This document shows, one piece after another, positions 1-6,909 of a stretch of 11,821 nucleotides of DNA. The notes below the pieces were generated by a model. The model ran no database searches. It had not been told where the DNA came from and saw nothing but the letters and a program-made list of their open reading frames with translations. The stretch's first letter is position 1, and every line of letters begins with the position of its first letter. The DNA is taken from positions 1 to 11,821 of the forward strand of contig CALFZE010000025.1 in NCBI GenBank assembly GCA_937952285.1, in the 5' to 3' direction. The stretch comes from UBA2428 sp002343545. GTDB lineage: Bacteria > Bdellovibrionota > UBA2428. A program made the translations under genes and the position numbers.

Positions 1-1740
1 CGCGCCGAAATTGCGCGCGGCTTTCGCATCGGCGGGGGTGTCCGCGTTCGCGCGGACACGCAGACGACGGTGCTCGTCGGCCCATTCCATGAGCGTCGCA
101 AAATCCTTGTCGAGGGTCGAGCTGATCGTCGGGATCTCGCCTAGGAAGACTTCGCCCGAGTTCGCGTCGATCGTGATGACGTCGTATTCCTTGACCTCGG
201 CGACGACGAGACCCTCGCGCTCGATGATGAAGCGTTTGTTTTTGTAGTCGATGTGGATGTCGGCGCAGCCGGCGACGCAGCTTTTACCCATGCCGCGGGC
301 CACGACGGCTGCGTGGGAGGTCATGCCACCGAGCGCGGTCAGGATGCCGACCGAGGCGTCCATGCCGTGGATGTCTTCCGGCGAGGTTTCGTGGCGGACG
401 AGGATGACCCGTTCGCCCTTCGCCTTCTGCTTTTCGGCTTCGGACGAAGAGAGGACGATTTTTCCGCTCACGGCGCCGGGCGAAGCCGGCAGGCCCTTCG
501 CGATCGGCTTCCCTTTCTTGGCGGGATCGAGGCGGGGGTGCAAAAGCTGGTCGAGAGAATAGGGGTCCACGCGCAAGATCGCCTGGTCTTTGGAAATCAG
601 GTTTTCCCCGACCATCTCGACCGCGATGCGCACGGCGGCCTGCGCGGTACGCTTGCCGTTGCGGGTTTGGAGCATGAAGAGGCGCTTTTGCTGGATCGTG
701 AATTCGATGTCCTGCATGTCGCGGTAATGCTTTTCGAGGAGAAGCTGGTGCGCCACGAGCTCACGGAAGACTTCGGGCATCGTTTCTTCGAGGGTCGGGA
801 GCTCCGAACCGGGGCCGCCCCGTTTTTTCTGCTCGAGCGCGAGCAGCTGGGGCGTGCGGATGCCGGCCACGACGTCTTCGCCCTGCGCGTTGAGCAGGAA
901 CTCGCCGAAGAGGCGGCGTTCGCCCGTCGCGGGATCGCGCGTGAACGCGACGCCCGTCGCCGAATCTTCGCCCATGTTTCCGAAGACCATGGCCTGAATG
1001 TTCACGGCGGTTCCCCAGTCCTCAGGGATGTTCTCCATCTTGCGGTAATGGATCGCGCGCGGGCTCATCCACGAGCCGAAGACGGCGCCGATGGCTCCCC
1101 AGAGCTGTTCGAGCGGATCCTGGGGGAAACGACGCCCGGTCTCTTCGAGGATGCGGCGCTTGTAGCTCTCGACGAGTTGCTCGAGATCTTCGGCGCGCAG
1201 CTCGCTATCGCGCTTCACGTTCTTCTTCTCCTTGAGCTCGTCCAGCAAGGATTCGAACTGCGAGACGTGCACGTTGAGCACGACGTCGGCGTACATCTGA
1301 ACGAGGCGCCGGTAGCAGTCCCAAGCGAAGCGGGGATTGCCGGACTGGGCGGCGAGTCCCTTAACGGTTTGATCGTTGAGGCCGAGGTTCAGGATCGTGT
1401 CCATCATGCCGGGCATGCTGGCGCGGGCTCCCGAACGAACGCTCACGAGAAGCGGTTTCTCGGCCGAGCCAAACTTCGCGCCGAGCGAAGCTTCGATCTT
1501 GGCAAGCTCGGCGAGGACTTGCTCTTTCACTCCGTCGGGATAGGTCTGGCGATTTTGGTAATAGTAGTTGCACGCGTCCGTCGTGACGGTGAATCCCGGA
1601 GGAACCGGCAGGCCGAGATTGGCCATCTCGGCGAGGTTGGCTCCTTTGCCACCCAGCAGAGCCTTCATGTCGGCTTTGCCCTCGGTCAGGTTCTTTCCGT
1701 CGGAAGCGAGTCCAAAAAAGTATGTGTACTTTTGCGCCAT
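1..1740 (-). CDS. ppdK: Pyruvate,phosphate dikinase, N-terminal 580 residues (C-terminus outside window)
   Basis: The enzyme interconverts pyruvate + ATP + Pi and PEP + AMP + PPi in the cytoplasm, linking glycolysis and gluconeogenesis. I translated this strand by hand: the frame stays open from the ATG at 1740-1738 to the window edge. It begins MAQKYTYFFG. The ATP-grasp domain shows GGKGANLAEM near residues 30-39 and SVRSGARASMPGMMDT near 100-115, with the conserved Arg at residue 102. The swivelling phosphohistidine domain carries LGGMTSHAAVVARGMGK, with the phospho-acceptor His at residue 476. The TIM-barrel PEP/pyruvate domain begins near the end (ADTPADAKAARNFGA) and is cut off. Family members are about 870-900 residues, so roughly one third is missing because of the window boundary, not a mutation. 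The gene diverges from the ArsC/Spx-family gene. GAAGAAG just upstream of the ATG is a modest ribosome binding site. Confidence 0.97.
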   Translation of the reverse strand, partial: MAQKYTYFFGLASDGKNLTEGKADMKALLGGKGANLAEMANLGLPVPPGFTVTTDACNYYYQNRQTYPDGVKEQVLAELAKIEASLGAKFGSAEKPLLVSVRSGARASMPGMMDTILNLGLNDQTVKGLAAQSGNPRFAWDCYRRLVQMYADVVLNVHVSQFESLLDELKEKKNVKRDSELRAEDLEQLVESYKRRILEETGRRFPQDPLEQLWGAIGAVFGSWMSPRAIHYRKMENIPEDWGTAVNIQAMVFGNMGEDSATGVAFTRDPATGERRLFGEFLLNAQGEDVVAGIRTPQLLALEQKKRGGPGSELPTLEETMPEVFRELVAHQLLLEKHYRDMQDIEFTIQQKRLFMLQTRNGKRTAQAAVRIAVEMVGENLISKDQAILRVDPYSLDQLLHPRLDPAKKGKPIAKGLPASPGAVSGKIVLSSSEAEKQKAKGERVILVRHETSPEDIHGMDASVGILTALGGMTSHAAVVARGMGKSCVAGCADIHIDYKNKRFIIEREGLVVAEVKEYDVITIDANSGEVFLGEIPTISSTLDKDFATLMEWADEHRRLRVRANADTPADAKAARNFGA

Positions 1741-1862
1741 GGGCTTCTTCTAGGGGGTGAAACGCGGCTTTCCAAGGAGTCGCCGCCTTGCGTCGCGATT
1801 TTCCCTTGGCGCGCGCTCGGTCGGGGTGCGTCGAAGTCGACTTGACCTTATGAAGAAGCGGC
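1741..1862. promoter_or_regulatory. Divergent intergenic region between ppdK and the ArsC/Spx-family gene
   Basis: This 122-base spacer must hold the 5' signals for both flanking genes, which point away from each other. On the minus strand, TTGGAA and TAGAAG lie 17 bases apart, but the second box ends only about nine bases before the ppdK ATG, so a transcript from it would have almost no leader. On the plus strand a TTGACC lies at 1842-1847, too close to the start at 1863 to serve as its -35 box. A 10-base palindrome, AAGTCGACTT, lies at 1834-1843 and could be an operator, though one such palindrome can arise by chance. I do not see a convincing consensus promoter for either gene. Confidence 0.3.
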
Positions 1863-2219
1863 ATGAAATACCGGTTTTTTGAGTATTCCGCCTGCTCGAG
1901 TTGTCGAAAAGCGAGGAAAGCCCTGGAATCCAAAGGAATCGATTTCGAGGCGATTCCGATCGTCGATCGCCCGCCGTCGGCAAAAGACTTGGCGGCCTAC
2001 GTGAAAAAATCCGGATTGCCGCTCAAAAAATTCCTCAACACGAGTGGCGTGCTTTACCGCGAGATGAAGATCTCCGAGAAATGGGCCGGAATGTCGGAAG
2101 CCGAAGCCATCGAGCTCTTGGCGAAGCACGGCAAGCTCATCAAGCGTCCGTTGCTGGTCGGTGGCGAACGGGTCCTCGTGGGCTTCGACGAGAAGGCCTA
2201 CGCGAATCTCAAGTCTTAG
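1863..2219 (+). CDS. ArsC/Spx/MgsR-family thioredoxin-fold protein (YusI-like)
   Basis: A 118-residue cytoplasmic protein of the ArsC-like thioredoxin-fold family, which includes glutaredoxin-coupled arsenate reductases, YffB/YusI proteins and the Spx/MgsR RNA-polymerase-binding redox regulators. The N-terminus has the active-site motif CSSCRKA with Cys11 and Cys14, a CXXC pair as in Spx. It continues with SGLPLKKFLNTSG at about 50-62, YRE at 65-67, and the signature KRPLLV at 94-99 with the conserved Arg95, then VLVGFDEKAY. Length is normal for the family. The start ATG has only weak GAAGAAG upstream. The stop overlaps the convergent downstream gene by 4 bases. No arsenic genes are nearby, so a true arsenate reductase role is not supported. 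A general thiol-disulfide or regulatory role is the safer reading. Family assignment is firm; exact function is not. Confidence 0.9.
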   Translation: MKYRFFEYSACSSCRKARKALESKGIDFEAIPIVDRPPSAKDLAAYVKKSGLPLKKFLNTSGVLYREMKISEKWAGMSEAEAIELLAKHGKLIKRPLLVGGERVLVGFDEKAYANLKS

Positions 2220-3190
2220 TGCCGGACGTCTTCGTCTTTGAGCCATTCGCAGACGATGTAGCGATCTTCGCTCATACCGAGGCGTGAGTAGACTCGGCGG
2301 GCCGGTAGATTCTCTTTCTCGACGTAGAGGCGGAGACCTTTGATCGTGGGGTCGCGCGCCACTTGCTCTTGGAGATGCCGATAGAGGGCGCGGTAGACCC
2401 CTTTTTTTCGTGCTTCCTTCGCGGTGTAGACGCTCTGGATCCACCAGATCGTGCCGTTGCGCCAATCGCTCCACTCTTGGGTCACGAGCAAGCAGCCGAC
2501 GACGCTCGTGCCTTCGGTCGCGACGTAGTAACGGCCCCGTGCGGGATTTTCGAAGAGGGCTTGCACGCCCGGACCGAGAACTTTCGGATCGAGCGCGAGG
2601 CCTTCGCTTTCGCGGGCCATGCGGGACTGGAATTCCATGATCATGGGGGCGTCTTGAGGCGTGGCTTCGCGAACTTCGAGCGGAGCGTCCGAGGCGAGCC
2701 GCGCGGGGGACGCTCGAAGTTCTTTTAGACGCAGGAATTGGTACGAAACCCCTCCGAGACAAAGGACGATCCAAAGCGCCAAACTCCAACGAAGATGGTC
2801 GGTGTCGAACGGCAAGAACCATCCGACGATAAGCGGGGCGCCGTCCAGAAAGGGCCACGTCGCGAAGAGCGTGAATAAGGCCAGGACGAGAAGCGACTGC
2901 ATGAGCCCGTGCAGCCACCGCTCGCGGTGATTCAGGATACGATCGAAACCCCAATCTTCTTTCGAAGCGCCGAGCCAAGTCACGAGCATGAGGCCCGCGG
3001 CAATCCAGCGGGAGCCGGGCGAGTAGGGGAAGAACCACATGTAGATCCCGATAACGCAGAGACCGACGAGATCCCCCAGGAGCCCGAGCCGTTCCCGCCG
3101 ATCCAGTCGCCGCTTGGCGTGGTGGTTCCTTTCGTCGTAGATCCAGACGAAGGCGAAAAGCGAAAACAGCACCAAACTGAACCAAAACAT
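2216..3190 (-). CDS. Multi-pass membrane protein fused to a C-terminal GNAT N-acetyltransferase domain
   Basis: A 324-residue protein. Residues 1-155 are hydrophobic, with about five likely membrane segments (about 2-18, 39-56, 60-76, 95-115, 136-155). I do not recognise this part as a named family. Residues 171-318 are a GNAT domain, which transfers an acetyl group from acetyl-CoA: it opens LEVREATPQDAPMIMEF, has the acetyl-CoA loop RKKGVYRALYRHL at about 260-273, and the late motif LRLYVEKENLPARRVYSRLG at about 286-305. The acceptor cannot be told from sequence. No Met near residue 170 would allow a separate GNAT gene, so this looks like one polypeptide with the enzyme anchored at the membrane. 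The ATG at 3190 is the only sensible start, because an in-frame TAG lies three codons upstream; an AAGG sits very close to it. The stop overlaps the convergent ArsC/Spx-family gene by 4 bases. Confidence 0.88.
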   Translation of the reverse strand: MFWFSLVLFSLFAFVWIYDERNHHAKRRLDRRERLGLLGDLVGLCVIGIYMWFFPYSPGSRWIAAGLMLVTWLGASKEDWGFDRILNHRERWLHGLMQSLLVLALFTLFATWPFLDGAPLIVGWFLPFDTDHLRWSLALWIVLCLGGVSYQFLRLKELRASPARLASDAPLEVREATPQDAPMIMEFQSRMARESEGLALDPKVLGPGVQALFENPARGRYYVATEGTSVVGCLLVTQEWSDWRNGTIWWIQSVYTAKEARKKGVYRALYRHLQEQVARDPTIKGLRLYVEKENLPARRVYSRLGMSEDRYIVCEWLKDEDVRH

Positions 3191-3243
3191 GCCTTCACGC
3201 TAATCGCGCCAAAGCGAAGTGGCCATGGTAGCCTTAAGTTCAG

Positions 3244-3426
3244 ATGAAATCGGCGTTGTGGATGTTGGGCCGAAGCTTCCAGCTCATGGGGCTTTTCGTT
3301 TTGCCCTACGCACTTTGGCGTGGCTTCAGTTCCAACGATCCCAAGCAGGAACTGACCTTGTTGGGATTCGGCGCCGTGCTCTTCCTGATCGGCGTCGTTT
3401 TCGGTCGCTTCGGGAGCTCGGCGTGA
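3244..3426 (+). CDS. Small two-helix membrane protein upstream of ruvC
   Basis: A 60-residue protein starting MKSALWMLGRSFQL. It has two hydrophobic stretches, about residues 12-26 (QLMGLFVLPYALW) and 38-54 (LTLLGFGAVLFLIGVVFG), separated by a short polar turn containing SSNDPKQEL. This suggests a helical hairpin in the inner membrane. Short proteins of this general pattern are, from memory, common as hypothetical genes in deltaproteobacteria-like genomes, but I cannot name a function. The TGA stop overlaps the GTG start of ruvC (GTGA at 3423-3426), which suggests translational coupling. No clear Shine-Dalgarno precedes the ATG. The ruvC frame is also open across this region, but that upstream extension does not resemble RuvC, so the small gene is the better reading. 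Confidence 0.72.
   Translation: MKSALWMLGRSFQLMGLFVLPYALWRGFSSNDPKQELTLLGFGAVLFLIGVVFGRFGSSA
3412..3416 (+). promoter_or_regulatory. Shine-Dalgarno sequence fixing the ruvC GTG start
   Basis: GGGAG lies six bases before the GTG at 3423 and inside the upstream small gene. Good spacing, and the RuvC fold beginning directly after it (IILGIDPGS), support this start over the in-frame ATGs at 3219 and 3225. Confidence 0.6.
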
Positions 3427-3962
3427 TCATCCTCGGCATCGATCCTGGCTCGCAGCGGACGGGATTCGCCGTCCTCGAGTCTTCGAAGAGCGGCTTCGAA
3501 GTCCGGGAAGTTGGCGTCATCGAGCTCGTCTCGGGGCGTCATCGGCCACCTTTGGGATCGAGGTTGGAGAAGCTCTTTGACGAAATCTCGGCTCTCACGG
3601 AGCGCTGGAACCCGCGATGGATCGGTTTCGAAAAAGCCGTGAGTTTTCGGAACGTCGCCTCGGCGTTCCAGCTCTCCGAGGCGCGCGGCGTCGTGAGGCT
3701 CGCCCTGCACCGAGGGCTGGATCAGGCGGAAGAACGCATCGTCGAGATTTCCCCGACGCGTATCAAAAAGTTCGCGACGGGATCGGGCGCCGCGGAAAAG
3801 TCGGCCGTCGTGAAGGGGGTTGCCCTCCGATTCCCGGGCCTTTCCCGTTTGACTGTCGAGGCGCTACCCTATGATGCTTACGATGCTCTCGCGATCGCGT
3901 ACTCCGCGTGGCTCGAGAAGGGGAGGTTAGCGCGCATCCATGGCTTATCCGGTCGGGCCTAG
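3423..3962 (+). CDS. ruvC: Holliday junction resolvase RuvC
   Basis: RuvC is a dimeric Mg-dependent endonuclease that cuts Holliday junctions symmetrically after RuvAB branch migration, in the cytoplasm at the nucleoid. The 179-residue product is close to the E. coli length of 173. It has the RNase H-like fold start IILGIDPGSQRTGFAV, with the first catalytic Asp at residue 7. The Glu70 in IGFEKAVSFRNVASAF matches E. coli Glu66, and SEARGVVRLAL follows. The C-terminal pair Asp151 and Asp154 lies in YDAYDALAIAY and matches Asp138/Asp141. All four acidic residues are present, so the enzyme should be active. The start is GTG, overlapping the stop of the preceding small gene. The 3' end overlaps ruvA by 23 bases, consistent with a coupled ruvC-ruvA-ruvB operon. 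Confidence 0.96.
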   Translation: MIILGIDPGSQRTGFAVLESSKSGFEVREVGVIELVSGRHRPPLGSRLEKLFDEISALTERWNPRWIGFEKAVSFRNVASAFQLSEARGVVRLALHRGLDQAEERIVEISPTRIKKFATGSGAAEKSAVVKGVALRFPGLSRLTVEALPYDAYDALAIAYSAWLEKGRLARIHGLSGRA

Positions 3963-4644
3963 ATTTTCGATGCGCGTCCGCGCGCCTCAGGAATGGAATC
4001 AGCCTGGGCGCCTGTCCGAGACCCAGGTCGCGGTCGAGGATAGCGTCGGGATGGGCTGGGTTCTCGAAGTTCCCTCTTCCGCTCTGCGCGATCGGTTGCG
4101 CGCCTCCACGGAAGCGATGCCGGTTTTCATCGCTCACGTCATTCGAGAGACGGAAGAGCTCTTCTTCTCCTTCGAAACGCCCGAAGACCGAGCCCTCTTT
4201 CTTCAGTTGACGGATTTGGACTCGATCGGCCCGAAGACCGCGGGGCAGATTTTGGCTTCGCTCGGAAAGTCCGGGCTCTCGCAAATCATTCGCGTCAGCG
4301 GCGCGTTGCCTAAAATTTCGGGCGTCGGCCCGAAGACGCTGGAAAAATTGCGCACGGGTCTCAAGCTTAACGAGGAAAAATTCCTCCCGCTCTTCGTCGG
4401 CGCGATCGGGGCGCCACCGGAATCCCGCCGCGCTTCGCAAGCTCCGGCGCTGACGGCTCTGCCCCTCGGCGTCTCGGAAGCCCTGGAACGTTTGGGGCTG
4501 CGCGCGCAAGATTCGCTACGACTTTACGAAGAGCTGAAGTCCGCCGAACCCGGAATTGAGGCGGCTCCGGTCGCCGAATTGGTCAAGAAAATGCTCCAAC
4601 TTTGGGGACGCGCGAAAGCCCGTCCGCCCAGCGCGAATCCTTGA
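3940..4644 (+). CDS. ruvA: Holliday junction branch migration protein RuvA (divergent)
   Basis: RuvA tetramers clamp Holliday junctions and load the RuvB motors. The 234-residue product is longer than the usual 190-210. Residues about 22-85 resemble the OB-fold domain: GMGWVLEVP aligns with the family's GVGYEV region, and VIRETEELFFSF aligns with the acidic-pin strand. Two helix-hairpin-helix motifs follow, DLDSIGPKTAGQILASL at 92-108 and KISGVGPKTLEKLRTGL at 125-141, which bind junction DNA. The C-terminal region (about 178-222) fits the RuvB-binding domain III. The N-terminus is poorly conserved. The ATG at 3940 has a strong AAGGGGAGG upstream but at a long 13-base spacing. An alternative ATG at 3970 would shorten it by ten residues and match the family start better. 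The gene overlaps ruvC and precedes ruvB, which supports the assignment. Confidence 0.9.
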   Translation: MAYPVGPRFSMRVRAPQEWNQPGRLSETQVAVEDSVGMGWVLEVPSSALRDRLRASTEAMPVFIAHVIRETEELFFSFETPEDRALFLQLTDLDSIGPKTAGQILASLGKSGLSQIIRVSGALPKISGVGPKTLEKLRTGLKLNEEKFLPLFVGAIGAPPESRRASQAPALTALPLGVSEALERLGLRAQDSLRLYEELKSAEPGIEAAPVAELVKKMLQLWGRAKARPPSANP

Positions 4645-4657
4645 GCGGGGATTGAAG

Positions 4658-5740
4658 ATGACGAACGGAAAAATCACCAAGGAAAAAGCCAAGCTTCCGT
4701 TGGAAGACCTGAATCGCGAAGAAGCTCCGGAAGCTTCTCGAGTCGGTGCGCCTTCGGAGAACGTGCTGCGTCCTCGCAAGCTGCAAGACTACATCGGCCA
4801 AGCGGCGGCCAAGGGCAAGTTGACCGTTTTCATGGAAGCGGCCCGCGGTCGCGGCGAGACGCTCGATCACGTGCTTTTGTCGGGGCCGCCCGGACTCGGC
4901 AAGACGACGCTCGCGCATATCGTGGCGGAAGAAATGGGGGGACGTTTGCATCTCGCCCCCGGGCCCTCGCTCGAAAAGAGCGTCGATTTGCTCGCGATCC
5001 TGACGAACCTCCAACCGGGCGACGTCCTTTTCATCGACGAGATCCACCGGTTGGGCCGGGCCATCGAGGAAACCCTCTACCCCGCGATGGAAGACTTCCA
5101 AATCCAGCTCGTTTTGGGGAAAGAGGTCGGAGCCCAGGCCGTGACGGTTCCCTTGCCGCGCTTCACGCTCGTCGGCGCGACCACCCAATCCGGTCGTTTG
5201 CAGGCCCCCTTCCGCGACCGCTTCGGCATCTCCTTGAATCTCGATTTTTACGATCTCGGCGAGATGAAGGCGATTCTTCGCCGTTCGGCGAAACTGCTCG
5301 GGATCTCGCTCGAAGAAGAACAAATTGAAGCCGTCGCGAGTCGCTCGCGCGGCACCCCGCGCATCGCGAACCGCCTTTTGGCGCGGGTCCGCGATGTCTT
5401 GGAAGTGAAGCGCAGCCGGGGTGCGGGTGGCGTCGGTGCCCAGGCCGTTCACGAAGCCTTGGACTTTTTGGATATCGATAAGGTCGGATTACAGCCGTTG
5501 GATCGTCGTTACCTTCAGATCCTTTGCGAAAATTTTCGCGGCGGGCCGGCGGGCGTCGAAGCCTTGGCGGCTTCGCTTTCGGAAGATCGCTCCACCCTCG
5601 AAGAAACGGTGGAGCCCTACCTGCTGAAAGAAGGCTTCCTGTTGCGGACGCCCAAAGGACGCATCGCCACCGACAAGGTCTATTCCCATCTGGGATTGCG
5701 CGCCCCCGAGGCGACCCGCGAAGACCCGCTTCTCTTTTGA
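4658..5740 (+). CDS. ruvB: Holliday junction branch migration ATPase RuvB
   Basis: RuvB is the AAA+ hexameric motor that, loaded by RuvA, pumps duplex DNA through the junction. The 360-residue product has a variable N-terminal tail (1-35), then LRPRKLQDYIGQ, Walker A GPPGLGKT at 76-83, Walker B LFIDEIH at 124-130, YPAMEDF at 141-147, the sensor 1 region LVGATTQSG, and RDRFG at about 186-190 with the arginine-finger position conserved. RGTPRIANRLLARVRD at about 231-246 is the sensor 2 region, and the C-terminal winged helix includes GFLLRTPKGRIATDKVY. The tail makes it slightly longer than the typical 330-350. I chose ATG 4658 because it lies 13 bases after the ruvA stop; the in-frame ATG at 4556 lies inside ruvA. 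One oddity is GATTQSG where most homologues I recall have GATTRAG. Confidence 0.97.
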   Translation: MTNGKITKEKAKLPLEDLNREEAPEASRVGAPSENVLRPRKLQDYIGQAAAKGKLTVFMEAARGRGETLDHVLLSGPPGLGKTTLAHIVAEEMGGRLHLAPGPSLEKSVDLLAILTNLQPGDVLFIDEIHRLGRAIEETLYPAMEDFQIQLVLGKEVGAQAVTVPLPRFTLVGATTQSGRLQAPFRDRFGISLNLDFYDLGEMKAILRRSAKLLGISLEEEQIEAVASRSRGTPRIANRLLARVRDVLEVKRSRGAGGVGAQAVHEALDFLDIDKVGLQPLDRRYLQILCENFRGGPAGVEALAASLSEDRSTLEETVEPYLLKEGFLLRTPKGRIATDKVYSHLGLRAPEATREDPLLF

Positions 5741-5749
5741 GTGTTGCCA

Positions 5750-5790
5750 AAAAGACACGCCGGTGTGGTTCAAACGCCGCGACGTCTTTT
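5750..5790 (+). terminator. Possible factor-independent terminator after ruvB
   Basis: An outer stem pairs AAAAGAC (5750-5756) with GTCTTTT (5784-5790). An inner stem pairs CGGTGT (5761-5766) with ACGCCG (5774-5779) around a seven-base loop, with one G-U pair. A 4x4 internal loop separates the stems, and the 3' arm ends in only four T residues, so this is weaker than a textbook terminator. It starts 10 bases past the ruvB stop. Confidence 0.35.
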
Positions 5791-5818
5791 GAAAAAGGCC
5801 AAAAATTCAAGCTATTTG
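5789..5818 (+). promoter_or_regulatory. Weak candidate promoter for lpxC
   Basis: TTGAAA (5789-5794) matches five of six -35 consensus bases. After 17-18 bases comes CTATTT/TATTTG, a poor -10 match. It sits in the most AT-rich stretch of the spacer between ruvB and lpxC. A perfect 10-base palindrome, TTTCGCGAAA, follows at 5832-5841 and could be an operator or chance. Confidence 0.25.
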
Positions 5819-5860
5819 CCAGAGTTTTTGCTTTCGCGAAAAGCGGGGATTTGGTGAAAT

Positions 5861-6859
5861 GTGGGAGTGAAGAGCCGAGCTTCAAATTCTGCGTTGGGGT
5901 CTCCTGACGCCGCGATGACGGGAAGCTGGCCGGCTGGCGTACGGGGCATCGGCATTCATACCGGAGAAGAATTCGAGGTGTCGCTCGAAGCGGCGCGCTC
6001 CCAGCCGGCCACGGAGGCTCCGATTTCCTTCGTGTGCACCTTCGAAGCCAACGACTTCGAAGCGCCCGCGCTTTGGACTCGTCTCAGCGCCACCGCGCGT
6101 TCCACGTCGATCGTCCTGCGCGGGCCTTCGCGCCTACGCTTCGAACTCAAGACGATCGAACACCTTCTCGCGGCGGCGCATGCCGCGGGCTTTCCCTCGC
6201 TGCGGCTGCGCGTCCGTCCCGTGCGCGAACGCAGCTTGGAATCGGCGCCGCTCGAGATTCCGGTGCTGGACGGTTCGGCGAGCGGTTGGATGGATATGAT
6301 GCGCGATTCCCTCATGGTGGAGGAATGGCGTCCCGTATGGCTTCCCGTCCGCAGCTATGTCCTCGAGGACGGTGATAAGTCCGTCATCGTGAGCCCGCTC
6401 GAGCCCCTCGAGCCTTTGCGAACGGAATACGCCTGCTCGGTGGATTTCGGCGCGGGGCTTTACCAGCAGAAATCCTTTACCTTCGATTGGTCCAAGCCGC
6501 TCGAAACCTTCGAGGCTTTCGCGCGCGAGATCGCGCCCGCCCGTACCTTCGGTTTTCGGCACGAGCTCGAAAGCCTCGCCGCCCGAAATTTAGCCCGCGG
6601 CGGAAGCCTCGCGAACGCGATCTTGATCGACGAAGGCCGCGTCGTGAACGTCGGGGGGCTCCGGATTCCTGACGAGCTTGCCGCGCACAAGCTTCTCGAC
6701 GCGGTCGGCGACTTCGCGCTCTTGGGGGCGCCCATCCTGGGACGCGTGACCGTCCACAAGGCGGGACACTCGATGCACTTGCGGGCGGTGGAGGAAGCCG
6801 TTCGAACCGGGGCCCTCGTTAAGGCGCGTCTCTACCGCGGGCAAACTCTCGTTCGCTAA
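5861..6859 (+). CDS. lpxC: UDP-3-O-acyl-N-acetylglucosamine deacetylase LpxC
   Basis: LpxC removes the acetyl group from UDP-3-O-acyl-GlcNAc, the zinc-dependent committed step of lipid A synthesis in the cytoplasm. Numbering from the GTG at 5861, the 332-residue product has GIGIHTGEEF at about 30-39 and KTIEHLLAA at 97-105, with Glu100 and zinc ligand His101. It also has LEIPVLDGSA at 131-140, ARTFGF at 227-232 and GGSLANAIL at about 247-255. AHKLLDAVGD at 275-284 holds zinc ligands His276 and Asp280, and KAGHSMH at 300-306 holds His303. All catalytic residues known from E. coli LpxC are present, so it should be active. The start is uncertain: GTG 5861 has GGGGAT upstream, while ATG 5915 (residue 19) gives a length before the HTG motif closer to E. 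coli. The gene stands between a possible terminator and ntrY, which starts 50 bases downstream. Confidence 0.95.
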   Translation: MGVKSRASNSALGSPDAAMTGSWPAGVRGIGIHTGEEFEVSLEAARSQPATEAPISFVCTFEANDFEAPALWTRLSATARSTSIVLRGPSRLRFELKTIEHLLAAAHAAGFPSLRLRVRPVRERSLESAPLEIPVLDGSASGWMDMMRDSLMVEEWRPVWLPVRSYVLEDGDKSVIVSPLEPLEPLRTEYACSVDFGAGLYQQKSFTFDWSKPLETFEAFAREIAPARTFGFRHELESLAARNLARGGSLANAILIDEGRVVNVGGLRIPDELAAHKLLDAVGDFALLGAPILGRVTVHKAGHSMHLRAVEEAVRTGALVKARLYRGQTLVR

Positions 6860-6909
6860 GCGTTTCGCCGGATATAGGTTTCGGCCCGGCAAACTGATAC
6901 TCTCCCGCT
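6860..6909 (+). promoter_or_regulatory. Short lpxC-ntrY spacer
   Basis: Fifty bases separate the lpxC stop from the ntrY ATG. There is no Shine-Dalgarno close to the ntrY start: the bases before it are pyrimidine-rich. GCCGG (6867-6871) can pair with CCGGC (6886-6890) around a 14-base loop, but no T-tract follows, so it is not a good terminator. GATATAGG in that loop is slightly -10-like, without a matching -35 box. Confidence 0.2.

Noticed and set aside
253..1845. A 530-codon plus-strand open frame opposite ppdK.
   Set aside because: The minus strand encodes unmistakable PPDK motifs over the same bases. The plus-strand translation has no recognisable domain and is rich in His, Arg and Glu, as expected for the antisense of a GC-rich gene.
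1863..2219. An arsenic-resistance gene.
   Set aside because: The ArsC fold is shared by redox regulators, the CXXC pair resembles Spx-type proteins, and there are no arsR, arsB or acr3 genes nearby.
1848..3185. A 445-codon minus-strand frame across the ArsC/Spx-family gene and the membrane-GNAT gene.
   Set aside because: It is out of frame with two genes that have clear family motifs, and its product is Arg- and Ser-rich with no domain.
3219..3422. An N-terminal extension of RuvC by 68 codons.
   Set aside because: RuvC proteins start right at the first beta strand (IILGIDPG), a good Shine-Dalgarno precedes the GTG, and the extension overlaps a more convincing small gene.
4556..4657. An upstream start for RuvB giving 34 extra residues.
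   Set aside because: The extension lies inside the 3' end of ruvA in another frame and has no RuvB similarity.
6867..6890. A terminator between lpxC and ntrY.
   Set aside because: The stem is only five base pairs with a 14-base loop and no T-tract.
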